Positions 17,698 to 27,176 of a stretch of 64,000 nt of DNA are shown piece by piece. The stretch comes from Streptomyces sp. GTDB lineage: Bacteria; Actinomycetota; Actinomycetes; Streptomycetales; Streptomycetaceae. The stretch is taken from positions 1 to 64,000 of the forward strand of contig NZ_JAEKKT010000125.1 in the NCBI RefSeq assembly GCF_019510245.1, read 5' to 3'. The translations under genes and the position numbers were made by a program. The notes below the pieces were generated by a model. The model was not told where the DNA came from. It ran no database searches and saw only the letters and a program-made list of their open reading frames with translations. Numbering within the stretch: the stretch's first letter is position 1; each line of letters starts with the position of its first letter.

Positions 17698-17966
17698 CCC
17701 GGCCGCCCGGCGCGCCGGCCCTTCCGCAAGGTGCCACGGCCGTCCGGCGGTCTCGCGAAACCCCTCCGACGCCCGCTCCGGCCTTCAGACCCCGCTGCCG
17801 GAGCGGGCGTCGGACGGACCCGTTGCCAAGCGCAGCGGATTCGCGCATGTTCATCTTGTAAACCGCGTGCGTACCCCGGTGACAGTCCGAGGTACCGCAC
17901 GACCCTCCGCGCCTGATCACCAAGCGCGGCATCCCCGCCGGTCAGGCGGCGAAGGAGATGGTTCAC

Positions 17967-18749
17967 GTGTCCGCTACGCCCGTGCTGGCGTTGCGCGGAG
18001 TCTCCAAGCGATTCGGTGCGGTCCAGGCACTCACCGATGTCGATCTGGAGGTCCACGCCGGAGAAGTGGTCGCCCTGGTGGGCGACAACGGCGCAGGAAA
18101 GTCGACCCTGGTCAAGACGATCGCGGGTGTGCACCCCATCGATGAGGGCGTCATCGAATGGGAGGGCAACTCGGTCAGCATCAACAAGCCGCACGACGCC
18201 CAGGGGCTGGGTGTCGCGACGGTCTACCAGGACCTCGCGCTCTGCGACAACCTCGACGTGGTGGGGAACCTCTTCCTCGGCCGTGAGCTGCTGCACCGCG
18301 GCGTCATCGACGAGGTGACGATGGAGAAGCAGGCCCGCGAGCTGCTGAGCACGCTCTCCATCCGCATCCCGAGCGTGCGCATCCCGATCGCCAGCCTCTC
18401 CGGCGGTCAGCGCCAGGTCGTGGCCATCGCCCGCGCCCTGATCGGCGACCCGAAGGTCGTCATCCTCGACGAGCCCACCGCCGCCCTCGGTGTCGAGCAG
18501 ACCGCGCAGGTCCTCGACCTGGTGGAGCGGCTGCGCGAGCGCAACCTCGCCGTCATCCTGATCAGCCACAACATGGCCGACGTGAAGGCGGTCGCGGACA
18601 CCGTCGCCGTGCTGCGGCTGGGCAGGAACAACGGTTTCTTCCCCGTGAAGAGCACCAGCCAGGAAGAGATCATCGCCGCGATCACGGGTGCCACGGACAA
18701 CGCCGTGACCCGTCGTTCCGAGCGACGCACCACGGAGGCGGCAAAGTGA
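17967..18749 (+). CDS. xylG: Sugar ABC transporter ATPase, single domain
   Basis: This 260-residue ATPase energises the XylFH importer. It shows Walker A (GDNGAGKST), the Q-loop region (ATVYQDLALCDN), the ABC signature (LSGGQRQ), Walker B (VVILDEPTAALG) and the switch histidine (LISHNMADV). CUT2 ATPases are usually double (about 500 residues); this half-size form is typical of actinobacterial xylG. I chose GTG 17967 because AAGGAG is nine bases before it; the ATG at 17958 directly abuts that site. Its stop overlaps the xylH start by four bases. Confidence 0.88.
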   Translation: MSATPVLALRGVSKRFGAVQALTDVDLEVHAGEVVALVGDNGAGKSTLVKTIAGVHPIDEGVIEWEGNSVSINKPHDAQGLGVATVYQDLALCDNLDVVGNLFLGRELLHRGVIDEVTMEKQARELLSTLSIRIPSVRIPIASLSGGQRQVVAIARALIGDPKVVILDEPTAALGVEQTAQVLDLVERLRERNLAVILISHNMADVKAVADTVAVLRLGRNNGFFPVKSTSQEEIIAAITGATDNAVTRRSERRTTEAAK

Positions 18750-20092
18750 GCGAGACGTCGAACAAGACCGTGAAGGGCGACGAGTCGCCCGAGCTCGGCA
18801 AGACCGAGGCCGCGGCTCCCACCACGGTCGCCCCCGCCGACGACCCCACGGCCGCTCCGGTCACCGTCGTCGACCCGCGCCTGCTGGTGCGTGAAGAGGG
18901 CTTCAAGGGCTACCTCACGGAGTTCACCCGCCGGGTCAAGGGCGGCGAGCTGGGCTCCCTGCCGGTGGTCCTCGGCCTGATCATCATCTGGACCATCTTC
19001 CAGGTGAAGAACAGCCTGTTCCTCAGCGCGGACAACCTCTCCAACATCAGCTACTTCCTCTCGGCCACCGGCATGCTCGCCATCGGCCTGGTGTTCGTGC
19101 TGCTGCTCGGCGAGATCGACCTGTCCGTCGGTTCGGTGAGCGGTCTGGCCTCCACCGTCTTCGCGGTGTTCGTGGTCAACCACGGGATGAACCAGTGGCT
19201 GGCCCTGATCCTCACGATCGTCACGGGCATCGGCATCGGTGCGCTGCACGGCTGGTTCTTCGCCAAGATCGGCGTACCCGCGTTCGTGGTCACCCTGGCC
19301 GGCTTCCTGGGCTGGAACGGCCTGATGCTGTGGCTGCTGGGCGACAGCGGCACGATCAACATCCCGGCCGACAGCGGCCCGGTCAAGCTCCTGGGCCAGA
19401 GCTCCTTCTTCATGGACCAGGCCATCATCGGCGCCTACCTGCTGGCCGGCCTCGGGGTCGTCCTCTCCGGTGTGGGCCAGTTCAACGAGCAGCGCCGGCG
19501 CCGTGCGGCGGGTGTGCCGTTCCGGCCCACCAGCGAGATCCTGATCCGTGTCGGCCTGCTCGCGATCGCGTCCTTCGCGGCGGCGGCCGTGCTGAACAAC
19601 GCGGCCGGTGTCTCCAACGCGCTGGTGATCTTCCTCGCGTCGCTGGTCATCGTCGACTTCGTGCTGCGCCGTACCACGTACGGCCGTAAGGTCTTCGCGG
19701 TCGGCGGCGGCATCGAGGCGGCCCGCCGTGCGGGTATCAGCGTGCCGATGGTCCGGATCACCGTGTTCGCGATCTCCGGTGGCTTCGCGGCGATCGGCGG
19801 CATGTTCTTCGCCGGCCAGACCGCGAGCGCCACGCTCAACGCCGGTGGCGGCAACACGCTGATGCTCGCCATCGCGGCGGCCGTCATCGGTGGTACGTCG
19901 CTGTTCGGCGGCCGCGGTACGGTCTGGTCGGCCCTCCTGGGCATGCTGGTCATCCAGTCCATCCAGACCGGTCTCGACCTGCTGAACATGAACACGTCGA
20001 TCCAGTACATGATCACCGGTGGTGTTCTGCTGGGTGCGGTCGTCATCGACTCCGTCTCCCGCAAGAGCCAGAAGGCGGCGGGGCGCGGCTGA
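18746..20092 (+). CDS. xylH: Sugar ABC transporter permease
   Basis: This 448-residue CUT2-type permease starts at a GTG overlapping the xylG stop (GTGA). It has a polar N-terminal tail of about 70 residues and then roughly ten to twelve membrane helices. Family motifs include LLLGEIDLSVGSVSGLAST, the conserved cytoplasmic GRKVFAVGGGIEAARRAGIS, and NTLMLAIAAAVIGGTSLFGG. It forms the channel with XylG on the inside and XylF outside. A strong terminator follows. Confidence 0.9.
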   Translation: MSETSNKTVKGDESPELGKTEAAAPTTVAPADDPTAAPVTVVDPRLLVREEGFKGYLTEFTRRVKGGELGSLPVVLGLIIIWTIFQVKNSLFLSADNLSNISYFLSATGMLAIGLVFVLLLGEIDLSVGSVSGLASTVFAVFVVNHGMNQWLALILTIVTGIGIGALHGWFFAKIGVPAFVVTLAGFLGWNGLMLWLLGDSGTINIPADSGPVKLLGQSSFFMDQAIIGAYLLAGLGVVLSGVGQFNEQRRRRAAGVPFRPTSEILIRVGLLAIASFAAAAVLNNAAGVSNALVIFLASLVIVDFVLRRTTYGRKVFAVGGGIEAARRAGISVPMVRITVFAISGGFAAIGGMFFAGQTASATLNAGGGNTLMLAIAAAVIGGTSLFGGRGTVWSALLGMLVIQSIQTGLDLLNMNTSIQYMITGGVLLGAVVIDSVSRKSQKAAGRG

Positions 20093-20142
20093 CGCCGAGC
20101 GCCGTAGGGGGTGCGGTGCGTCTGCGGCTGACCCGCCGTCGT

Positions 20143-20199
20143 GGCTGGTCGCGCAGTTCCTCCCCCAGCCTTCGGCTGGGGGGACCCCCAGCGCCCCCA
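20143..20199. repeat. Intergenic repeat after xylH
   Basis: This copy reads GGCTGGTCGCGCAGTTCC, then a hairpin at 20162-20182 (CCCCCAGCC, TTC, GGCTGGGGG), then the CAGCGCCCCC end. It is one of the dispersed GC-rich repeats found in the gaps of this window. Confidence 0.75.
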
Positions 20200-20206
20200 G
20201 GTATCT

Positions 20207-20243
20207 GACTGTGCCCGGCACTTCCAAGGTGCCGGGCACAGTC
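20207..20243 (+). terminator. Strong terminator of the xylFGH operon
   Basis: GACTGTGCCCGGCAC (20207-20221) pairs perfectly over 15 bp with GTGCCGGGCACAGTC (20229-20243) around a seven-base loop, followed by GTGTCAT. Confidence 0.85.
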
Positions 20244-20309
20244 GTGTCATAGGTGGGGGGCATGATGGGTACAGCCGATCGCGTGACCCATGACCCAAGG
20301 GCCGGAGTC

Positions 20310-20335
20310 GTTCCGCTCGGGCGGAACATTAGACT
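20310..20335 (+). promoter_or_regulatory. dxs promoter region with inverted repeat
   Basis: GTTCCGC (20310-20316) and GCGGAAC (20321-20327) form a perfect inverted repeat with a four-base spacer, three bases before a likely -10 box TAGACT (20330-20335). The -35 box is unclear. A regulator bound here would cover the core promoter. Confidence 0.5.
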
Positions 20336-20383
20336 CGACGAGCCCGGCAACAGCTCGATCAGCTCTACTGCAAGGAGGCACGG

Positions 20384-22300
20384 GTGCCGCTGCTGACCCG
20401 TATCAGGGGACCGCGCGATCTGGACCGGCTCAGCCCCGAGGAGCTGGTCCAGCTGGCAGAGGAGATCCGGAGCTTCCTCGTGGACGCTGTCTCCAAGACC
20501 GGCGGACACCTCGGTCCCAACCTGGGCGTGGTCGAGCTCACCATCGCCCTGCACCGCGTCTTCGACTCCCCGAAGGACAAGGTGCTCTGGGACACCGGCC
20601 ACCAGTCCTACGTGCACAAGCTGCTCACCGGCCGTCAGGACTTCTCCAAGCTCAAGCAGAAGGGCGGCCTGTCCGGCTACCCCTCGCAGGCCGAGTCCGA
20701 GCACGACGTCATCGAGAACAGCCACGCCTCCACCGTGCTCGGCTGGGCCGACGGCATCGCCAAGGCCAACCAGCTGCTCGAACGCGACAGCCACGTCGTC
20801 GCCGTGATCGGTGACGGCGCCCTGACCGGCGGCATGGCCTGGGAGGCGCTGAACAACATCGCCGACGCCAAGGACCGCCCGCTCGTCATCGTCGTCAACG
20901 ACAACGAGCGCTCGTACGCCCCGACCATCGGAGGCCTCGCCAATCACCTGGCGACCCTGCGTACGACGGACGGGTACGAGCGGTTCCTGGCCCGCGGCAA
21001 GGACCTGCTGGAGCGCACGCCGGTCGTCGGCAGGCCGCTCTACGGCACCCTGCACGGTGCCAAGAAGGGGCTGAAGGACTTCATCGCCCCGCAGGGCATG
21101 TTCGAGGACCTGGGCCTGAAGTACGTCGGCCCGATCGACGGCCACGACATGGAGGCCCTGGAGTCGGCCCTGGCGCGGGCCAAACGGTTCGGTGGCCCGG
21201 TGATCGTGCACTGCCTCACCGAGAAGGGCCGCGGCTACCAGCCCGCCCTCCAGGACGAGGCCGACCGCTTCCACGGCATCGGCCCCATCCACCCCGACAC
21301 CGGCCTGCCGGTCAAGGCCTCCGGCGCCGACTGGACCTCGGTCTTCGGCGACGAGATGGTCGAGCTCGGCAGGGAGCGCGAGGACATCGTCGCCATCACG
21401 GCGGCCATGCTCCAGCCGGTCGGCCTGAAGAAGTTCGCGGACACCTTCCCGGACCGCATCTACGACGTCGGCATCGCCGAGCAGCACGGCGCCGTCTCCG
21501 CGGCGGGCCTCGCCACGGCCGGCCTGCACCCCGTCTTCGCCGTGTACGCCACCTTCCTCAACCGCGCCTTCGACCAGGTGCTGATGGACGTGGCCCTGCA
21601 CCGGTGCGGGGTGACCTTCGTCCTGGACCGGGCAGGCGTCACCGGCACCGACGGCGCCTCCCACAACGGCATGTGGGACATGTCGATCCTCCAGGTCGTC
21701 CCCGGCCTCCGGCTCGCCGCACCGCGCGACGCCGACCAGGTCCGGGCGCAGCTCCGCGAGGCCGTCGACGTCGACGACGCCCCGACGGTCGTCCGCTTCT
21801 CGAAGGGCGCGGTCGGCCCCGCCGTGGCCGCCGTCGGCAAGGTCGGCGGCATGGACGTGCTGCGCGAGCCCGGCACCGACACCCCCGACGTGCTCCTCGT
21901 GTCGGTGGGTGCGCTGGCCCCCATGTGCCTGGAGATCGCCACCCTCCTCGACAAGCAGGGCATCTCCACCACCGTGGTCGACCCGCGTTGGGTCAAGCCG
22001 GTCGACGAGGCGATGGCCCCGCTGGCCGAGCGCCACCGGGTGGTCGTCACGGTCGAGGACAACCTCCGCGTCGGCGGCGTGGGCTCCACCATCGCCCAGG
22101 CCCTGCGCGACGCGGGCGTCGACGTCCCCCTCCGCGACTTCGGCATCCCGCCCCGCTTCCTCGACCACGCCTCGCGAGCCGAGATCATGGCGGAGATCGG
22201 CCTGACCGCCCCGGACATCGCCCGCCAGGTCACCGGTTTGGTCGCGAAGCTGGACGGCCAGCCGACGGATGTCAGCTCGGTGGAACCGGCGAGGGACTGA
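20384..22300 (+). CDS. dxs: 1-deoxy-D-xylulose-5-phosphate synthase
   Basis: Dxs condenses pyruvate with glyceraldehyde-3-phosphate, the first step of the MEP isoprenoid pathway, using thiamine diphosphate. The 638-residue length is normal. Motifs: the histidine region [15 protein letters not shown], the thiamine/magnesium motif [16 protein letters not shown], and the transketolase glutamate region [18 protein letters not shown]. The GTG start at 20384 has AAGGAGG eight bases before it. It appears to be a single gene with its own promoter; an intergenic repeat follows the stop. Confidence 0.97.
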   Translation: MPLLTRIRGPRDLDRLSPEELVQLAEEIRSFLVDAVSKTGGHLGPNLGVVELTIALHRVFDSPKDKVLWDTGHQSYVHKLLTGRQDFSKLKQKGGLSGYPSQAESEHDVIENSHASTVLGWADGIAKANQLLERDSHVVAVIGDGALTGGMAWEALNNIADAKDRPLVIVVNDNERSYAPTIGGLANHLATLRTTDGYERFLARGKDLLERTPVVGRPLYGTLHGAKKGLKDFIAPQGMFEDLGLKYVGPIDGHDMEALESALARAKRFGGPVIVHCLTEKGRGYQPALQDEADRFHGIGPIHPDTGLPVKASGADWTSVFGDEMVELGREREDIVAITAAMLQPVGLKKFADTFPDRIYDVGIAEQHGAVSAAGLATAGLHPVFAVYATFLNRAFDQVLMDVALHRCGVTFVLDRAGVTGTDGASHNGMWDMSILQVVPGLRLAAPRDADQVRAQLREAVDVDDAPTVVRFSKGAVGPAVAAVGKVGGMDVLREPGTDTPDVLLVSVGALAPMCLEIATLLDKQGISTTVVDPRWVKPVDEAMAPLAERHRVVVTVEDNLRVGGVGSTIAQALRDAGVDVPLRDFGIPPRFLDHASRAEIMAEIGLTAPDIARQVTGLVAKLDGQPTDVSSVEPARD

Positions 22301-22320
22301 TCAAAGCCGCCCCAGCTGGA

Positions 22321-22374
22321 GCGCCCCTTTAGGGGCGCGGGGAACTGCGCGACCAGCCCCCACCGGCCCGCACC
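22321..22374. repeat. Intergenic repeat after dxs
   Basis: GCGCCCC (22321-22327) pairs with GGGGCGC (22332-22338); then comes GGGGAACTGCGCGACCAGCC and a CACCGGCCCGC end. It is a reverse-oriented short copy of the window's repeat family, placed where the dxs terminator is expected. Confidence 0.75.
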
Positions 22375-22400
22375 CCCCGACGAATCCCGAACCACCCCGA

Positions 22401-22437
22401 TGGGTCGGTCTCACCTCTCCGGTGGCGAGACCGACCC
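22401..22437 (+). terminator. Perfect 12-bp stem-loop before the permease gene
   Basis: TGGGTCGGTCTC (22401-22412) pairs with GAGACCGACCCA (22426-22437) around a 14-base loop. It lies about 100 bases after dxs and 87 before the permease start. It may terminate dxs or act as a leader structure of the permease; no known riboswitch class was recognised. Confidence 0.55.
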
Positions 22438-22523
22438 ATCTGCGTGAACCTGCCCTTGCCGGGGCATACGCACCCCCGGCCCTCTCGATCATGTCGAGGA
22501 CGACAAACGTGGGAGGTAGGCAC

Positions 22524-24020
22524 GTGGGCAGCACGCTCTTCAGGACCAAGAACGTCGAACAGTCCATCAAGGACACCGAGGAACCGGAGCACGCGCTCAA
22601 GAAGTCGCTGTCGGCCCTGGACCTCACGGTCTTCGGCGTGGGTGTCATCATCGGCACCGGCATCTTCGTCCTGACCGGCGCGGCGGCCAGGAACAGCGCA
22701 GGCCCCGCCGTCGCGCTCTCCTTCGTCGTGGCCGGCGTCGTCTGCGGCCTCGCCGCACTCTGCTACGCAGAGTTCGCCTCCACCGTCCCGGTGGCCGGCT
22801 CCGCGTACACCTTCTCGTACGCCTCCCTCGGCGAGTTCCCCGCGTGGATCATCGGCTGGGACCTGGTGCTGGAGCTGGCGCTGGGCACGGCGGTGGTCGC
22901 CGTCGGCTGGTCGGGTTACATCCACTCGCTGCTCGACAACGCCGGCTGGCATCTGCCGGCGTACCTCAGCGGCCGCGACGGCGCCCACGGCTTCGGCTTC
23001 GACATCCTCGCCGCCGCCCTGGTCCTCGTCCTCACCGCGATCCTCGTCGTCGGCATGAAGCTCTCCGCCCGGGTCACCTCGGTCGTCGTCGCCATCAAGG
23101 TGGCCGTCGTCCTGGTCGTCATCATCGCGGGCGCCTTCTTCATCCACAGCGGCAACTACAGCCCCTTCATCCCGCCGAAGGAGGCCGTGCCGGCCGGCGG
23201 AAACCTCAAGGCCCCGCTGATCCAGCTGATGTTCGGCTGGGCACCGTCCAACTTCGGCGTGATGGGCATCTTCACCGCCGCCTCCGTCGTCTTCTTCGCC
23301 TTCATCGGCTTCGACGTCGTCGCCACCGCCGCCGAGGAGACCCGCAACCCCCAGCGGGACGTGCCGCGCGGCATCATGGGCTCCCTGATCATGTGCACCC
23401 TGCTGTACGTCGCCGTGGCCGTCGTGGTGACCGGCATGCAGAAGTACCGCGAGCTCTCCGTGGACGCCCCGCTGGCCGACGCCTTCAAGGCCACCGGACA
23501 CCCCTGGTTCGCCGGCCTGATCAGCTTCGGCGCCGCCGTCGGCCTGACCACCGTCTGCATGATCCTGCTGCTCGGCCAGTCCCGGGTGTTCTTCGCGATG
23601 AGCCGGGACGGCCTGCTGCCCCGCTTCTTCTCCCACACCCACCCGAGGTTCCGCACCCCGTACCGGCCGACCATCCTGCTCGGCGTCGTCATCGCGATCG
23701 TCGCCGGGTTCACCAGTCTCAGCGAACTCGCCGAACTCGTGAACATCGGCACGCTCTTCGCCTTCATCGTCGTCGCGATCAGCGTGGTCATCCTGCGCAA
23801 CACCCGGCCCGACCTGGAGCGGTCCTTCCGCACCCCCTGGGTGCCGGTGCTGCCGGTCCTGTCCGTGCTGGCCTCGCTGTGGCTGATGCTCAACCTGCCC
23901 GCCGAGACCTGGCTGCGGTTCGCCGTCTGGATGGTCATCGGCTTCGGCGTCTACTTCCTCTACGGCCGCTCGCACAGCCGCCTCGCCCAGGCCGAGCGGA
24001 CCCCCGCCGACGCTCCGTGA
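22524..24020 (+). CDS. APC-superfamily amino acid permease
   Basis: This 498-residue cationic-amino-acid-transporter-like permease has about 12 to 14 membrane helices. The first helix carries the family motif FGVGVIIGTGIFVLTG, and helix 6 the FFAFIGFDVVATAAEE pattern. The cytoplasmic N-terminus (LFRTKNVEQSIKDTEEPEH) is typical of YfnA/CAT-type carriers. I chose GTG 22524 because GGGAGG lies seven bases before it; an ATG at 22491 would add 11 residues. The exact substrate cannot be read from the sequence. Confidence 0.88.
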   Translation: MGSTLFRTKNVEQSIKDTEEPEHALKKSLSALDLTVFGVGVIIGTGIFVLTGAAARNSAGPAVALSFVVAGVVCGLAALCYAEFASTVPVAGSAYTFSYASLGEFPAWIIGWDLVLELALGTAVVAVGWSGYIHSLLDNAGWHLPAYLSGRDGAHGFGFDILAAALVLVLTAILVVGMKLSARVTSVVVAIKVAVVLVVIIAGAFFIHSGNYSPFIPPKEAVPAGGNLKAPLIQLMFGWAPSNFGVMGIFTAASVVFFAFIGFDVVATAAEETRNPQRDVPRGIMGSLIMCTLLYVAVAVVVTGMQKYRELSVDAPLADAFKATGHPWFAGLISFGAAVGLTTVCMILLLGQSRVFFAMSRDGLLPRFFSHTHPRFRTPYRPTILLGVVIAIVAGFTSLSELAELVNIGTLFAFIVVAISVVILRNTRPDLERSFRTPWVPVLPVLSVLASLWLMLNLPAETWLRFAVWMVIGFGVYFLYGRSHSRLAQAERTPADAP

Positions 24021-24038
24021 CCGGCACTCTCGCCACTT

Positions 24039-24077
24039 CGGCCCCGTATGTCCCGTCCGGGTGGGACTGCGGGGCCG
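24039..24077 (+). terminator. Terminator after the amino acid permease
   Basis: CGGCCCC (24039-24045) pairs with GGGGCCG (24071-24077), and inside it GTCCC (24050-24054) pairs with GGGAC (24063-24067). The start of the next gene follows 16 bases later. Confidence 0.6.
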
Positions 24078-24092
24078 GATAGCGTGCTCCCC

Positions 24093-25541
24093 ATGCTTCT
24101 CGCGCCCCTCGCCCCACCACGGTCCGCAGTCGCAGGGAAGGGGTACTGGACGCGGCTGCTGCCGCTGCTCGCCGTGCTGGCCTGCGTGACCCGGGTGCCG
24201 TCCTTCCTCCGGCCGCTGTGGAACCCGGACGAGGGCTATCTCGCCGTACAGGCCCGCATACTGGCCCACGGCGGACAGCTGTACGAGACGGTCGTGGACC
24301 GCAAGCCGCCGCTGCTGCCCTGGCTGTACGAGGGGACCTTCGCGGTCTTCGGGTCCGGGTCGCTCACCCCGGTCCGGATCCTCGCCGTACTGGCCCAGCT
24401 GGCCACCGCCGCCCTGCTCGCCTCGCTCGCCCGGCGGCGCTGGGGCGACCGCGCGGGCCGCACCGCCGGGGCGCTGTACCTCCTGGTCTCGGTCGGACTC
24501 AACCCCGAGGACGCGCAGGCGGCCACCTTCGAGGTGTTCATGCTGCCCTGCACGGCCGCCGCGATGTGGTGCGCCGACCGCCGCCGCTGGGGAGCCGCCG
24601 GGGCCGCCGTCGCCTGCGCCTTCCTCACCAAGCAGACCGGCGGCGCCGTCCTGCTGCCGGTGCTCTACCTCCTCAACCGGTACGGCGGTGCGCGCGCGGG
24701 CCTGCCCAGGCTGGCGGCCGGCGCCGCCCTGCCCGTGCTGGGCGCGGCCCTGGCCACCGACCCGGCCGGCTTCGCCTTCTGGACGGTCACCGGCTCCGGC
24801 GCCTACGCCACCTTCACCGGCTCGGAACTCCACGTGCTCCTGCGGGCGGTGGCCAACACCGCGATCCTCGGCGCGGCCTCGGCCGGCCTGCTCCCGCCCA
24901 TCGCGCGGACCCTGCGCATCGCCCGCACCGGCGCCGTCGACCTGTGGCTGTGGCTGGCCGCGTCGGCGGCCGCCGTCACCCTCGGCTTCCACTTCTTCGG
25001 CCACTACTTCCTGCAACTCACCCCACCGCTCGCCCTGCTGGCCACCGCGGCGCTGCAGGTCCTGCCGCGGGAACGGACCCCGGCGGCCGTCCTCGCCTCG
25101 GGTTGCGCCTGCACCCTCTTCCTGACCTGGGGCGTCCTGGCCCCCCGCCCCGAACTCGCGCACGCCCAGCGGCTGGCGCTCACCCTCGACCGCCGTACCG
25201 CGCCCGGCGACCGGGTCCTGGTCTGGGGCATACACCCGGAGACGTACTGGCTCGCCGACCGCACCCCCGCCACCCGCTACCTCACCGCCGGCCTCCTCAC
25301 CAACTTCAGCGGCGGCCGGGACGGCCCGCAGGTCGGGGAGAAGTACGCCGTCGCCGGCACCTGGCCCGTCTTCCGCGCGGAACTGGCCGACCGGGCACCG
25401 GCCCTGGTGATCGACGACTCCCGCGGCAAACCGTACGGCCCCGACCGCGTCCCGAGCCTGCGCAGGCTGCTCACGGCCGGCTACGAACAGGCGGGCGAGG
25501 TGGACGGGGCGGTGCTGTACGTCAGGGTGCCGGGGGAGTAA
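24093..25541 (+). CDS. GT-C type membrane glycosyltransferase-like protein
   Basis: This 482-residue polytopic membrane protein resembles the ArnT/PMT (GT39/GT83) class that uses polyprenyl-linked sugars. The first extracytoplasmic loop has the acidic motif LWNPDEGYLAVQAR, where the aspartate-glutamate would coordinate the metal, followed by about ten hydrophobic segments and a C-terminal extracytoplasmic region (LVWGIHPETYWLADR). The ATG at 24093 lacks a ribosome site but TAGCGT ends seven bases upstream, so it is probably leaderless. Donor and acceptor are unknown. Confidence 0.72.
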   Translation: MLLAPLAPPRSAVAGKGYWTRLLPLLAVLACVTRVPSFLRPLWNPDEGYLAVQARILAHGGQLYETVVDRKPPLLPWLYEGTFAVFGSGSLTPVRILAVLAQLATAALLASLARRRWGDRAGRTAGALYLLVSVGLNPEDAQAATFEVFMLPCTAAAMWCADRRRWGAAGAAVACAFLTKQTGGAVLLPVLYLLNRYGGARAGLPRLAAGAALPVLGAALATDPAGFAFWTVTGSGAYATFTGSELHVLLRAVANTAILGAASAGLLPPIARTLRIARTGAVDLWLWLAASAAAVTLGFHFFGHYFLQLTPPLALLATAALQVLPRERTPAAVLASGCACTLFLTWGVLAPRPELAHAQRLALTLDRRTAPGDRVLVWGIHPETYWLADRTPATRYLTAGLLTNFSGGRDGPQVGEKYAVAGTWPVFRAELADRAPALVIDDSRGKPYGPDRVPSLRRLLTAGYEQAGEVDGAVLYVRVPGE

Positions 25542-25621
25542 GCGCCCTGAAGGGGCGCTGGGGGTACCCCCGGCCGAAGGCTGGGGGAGGAACTGCGCGA
25601 CCGGCCCCCACCGGCCCGCGG
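25542..25621. repeat. Intergenic repeat between convergent genes
   Basis: This is a full-length copy: GCGCCC/GGGCGC hairpin (25542-25558), GGGGGTACCCCC (25560-25571), a CCGAAGG-loop hairpin, then GGAACTGCGCGACCGGCC. It lies between the convergent GT-C and PIN/NYN-like genes and probably terminates both. Confidence 0.8.
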
Positions 25622-25654
25622 TCAACGAACCGGACAACCCGCGGAGCGCCCAGC

Positions 25655-26026
25655 TCAGCGCAGCACGGCGCTCGGCCCGATCACCTCCGCGCCCAACTCG
25701 GTGACCCGGCTCCGCAGCTCACGGTCGGCGGTGACGACGAGCCGGGGCCGGCCGGGGGCCTCGGCGGCCAGCTCCACGATCCGGTCGTCGCCGCTGCCGG
25801 GTGCCGACTCCACCCGTACGCCGGGCACCGAAGCCACCCCGCGGGCCGCGCCCTCGACGACGAGCACCAGCTCCACCGGTGTGGGCCGGCCGGGCAGTCC
25901 CCGCTCGGCGAGCCGGTCGCGCAGCCGTTCGGCGGCTCCCCTGCGGTCCCGCCACCAGCCGTCCGGCCGCGACCCGACGACGTTCGCGCCGTCGACGATC
26001 ACCAGCAGGGGAGCTTCGTCTTCCAT
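25655..26026 (-). CDS. NYN/PIN-like small putative ribonuclease
   Basis: This 123-residue protein has the PIN/NYN-fold pattern: an aspartate-asparagine start (LLVIVDGANVVGSRPDGWW), a central acidic stretch (GSGDDRIVELA) and a late VVTADRELRSRV strand-helix. These match the acidic metal-binding pocket of YacP/NYN-type RNases. I chose the ATG at 26026 (MEDEAPLL). The gene is divergent from the next one with 64 bases between starts, so the two share a promoter region. Its substrate is unknown. Confidence 0.7.
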   Translation of the reverse strand: MEDEAPLLVIVDGANVVGSRPDGWWRDRRGAAERLRDRLAERGLPGRPTPVELVLVVEGAARGVASVPGVRVESAPGSGDDRIVELAAEAPGRPRLVVTADRELRSRVTELGAEVIGPSAVLR

Positions 26027-26090
26027 GTCCCAAGCCTCGCATGCCAGGGGCCGCCCCACTGCCCCGAACGGCCCCGCTTAGAGTGAAGCG

Positions 26091-27107
26091 GTGAACGGCG
26101 ACTGGCTCCTCCGCGGCCGTGACGGCCGGCTCAGTGTCTATCTGCCGTCCGACGACGCCGTGCTGTGCCGCGCGGAACGCGGACCCGGCGCGCCGTGGGG
26201 CACGCCCCGGAAGGTGGGCGGCGACCAGCGCCTGCACCCGGGCTTCGCGGTGGGACAGGGCGTCGACGGGTACGCGCACCTGGTCGCCTGGCGGCCCACC
26301 GTGAAGGGCGAGGCGGGGCTGGTCCACTCCACCCACTTCCGGTCGCATCTGGCCGCCCTGGACTGGCAGTCGATCGGTCACCCGGGCAAGAAGGGGGAGG
26401 TGACCGGGGCGCCGGCCGTCGCCGTGGACGCGGTGGGCCGCGCCCATGTCTTCGTCCGCAACCGGGGGCGCGGGGTGAGCATGGTCGCGCAGAAGGAGAA
26501 GGGCGACTGGGAGCCGTGGCGGGACCTGAAGGGGCGGCTGGTCGAGGACGGGCTCGCCGCGGTGACCGGTGAGTCGGGGCGCGTCGAGGTGTACGCGGCC
26601 GTGCCCGGCGGGATCGTGTACTGGCGTCAGGAGGAGGCCGGCAAGCCGCCCGTGCAGGTGGAGGCGCTGGAGGCCCCGGTCCGGCCGGGCACCCTCACCG
26701 CCCTCGCCACCTCGGCCGAGAGCACGACCCTCTACTACACCGACGAGTCCGGTGACCTGTGCGCCTGGCGTCCGGGCGGCAAGCCGTACGCCCTGCTGGC
26801 CTCCGCCGGGCCCGGCCCGGTCGCCGCGGTCCGCTGCGAACTCGACGGGTACGACTGCACCCTGCTCGCCCAGCGCTCGGCGGGCGGCCGGGTGGCCTTC
26901 GCCGCGTATCCGACCCAGGACGAGCGGGCCGGCGCCTGGTGGACCGAGTCGGGACCGCAACTCCCGCTGGATGCCCGGGTGGCTCTGACCACGGACGCGG
27001 CGGGCCGGGTGACCGCGGCGAGCCTGTCCCCGTCCACCGGCCGGTTCCTCCTCACCCGCCGCAAGGACGAGACCGGGCTGGCCCTTGAGGCCTGGCGCGA
27101 GGTCTGA
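26091..27107 (+). CDS. Conserved hypothetical, predicted beta-propeller
   Basis: This 338-residue cytoplasmic protein has no signal peptide or membrane segment. It is made of repeating tryptophan-containing beta units (LVAWRPTVKGEAG, IVYWRQEEAG, DLCAWRPGGK, AGAWWTESG), spaced as in five- to seven-bladed PLL/propeller folds. The GTG at 26091 has TAGAGT ten bases upstream and no ribosome site, so it is probably leaderless. It is a Streptomyces conserved protein I cannot assign a function to. A long hairpin follows the stop. Confidence 0.65.
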   Translation: MNGDWLLRGRDGRLSVYLPSDDAVLCRAERGPGAPWGTPRKVGGDQRLHPGFAVGQGVDGYAHLVAWRPTVKGEAGLVHSTHFRSHLAALDWQSIGHPGKKGEVTGAPAVAVDAVGRAHVFVRNRGRGVSMVAQKEKGDWEPWRDLKGRLVEDGLAAVTGESGRVEVYAAVPGGIVYWRQEEAGKPPVQVEALEAPVRPGTLTALATSAESTTLYYTDESGDLCAWRPGGKPYALLASAGPGPVAAVRCELDGYDCTLLAQRSAGGRVAFAAYPTQDERAGAWWTESGPQLPLDARVALTTDAAGRVTAASLSPSTGRFLLTRRKDETGLALEAWREV

Positions 27108-27125
27108 GCGCCGTACGGCACGTCA

Positions 27126-27160
27126 AGAGGGGCCCTCCGCGCGGTGCGGAGGGCCCCTCT
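27126..27160. terminator. Bidirectional terminator, 14-bp stem
   Basis: AGAGGGGCCCTCCG (27126-27139) pairs perfectly with CGGAGGGCCCCTCT (27147-27160). It lies between the convergent stops of the propeller gene and fadB. Confidence 0.88.
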
Positions 27161-27176
27161 GGTACTGCTGTGGCCG

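Noticed and set aside
18407..22168. Very long minus-strand open frame (over 1200 codons) opposite xylH and dxs
   Set aside because: It is the GC-bias shadow of well-recognised genes. Its translation is low-complexity Gly/Ala/Val/Arg/Asp and has no domain.
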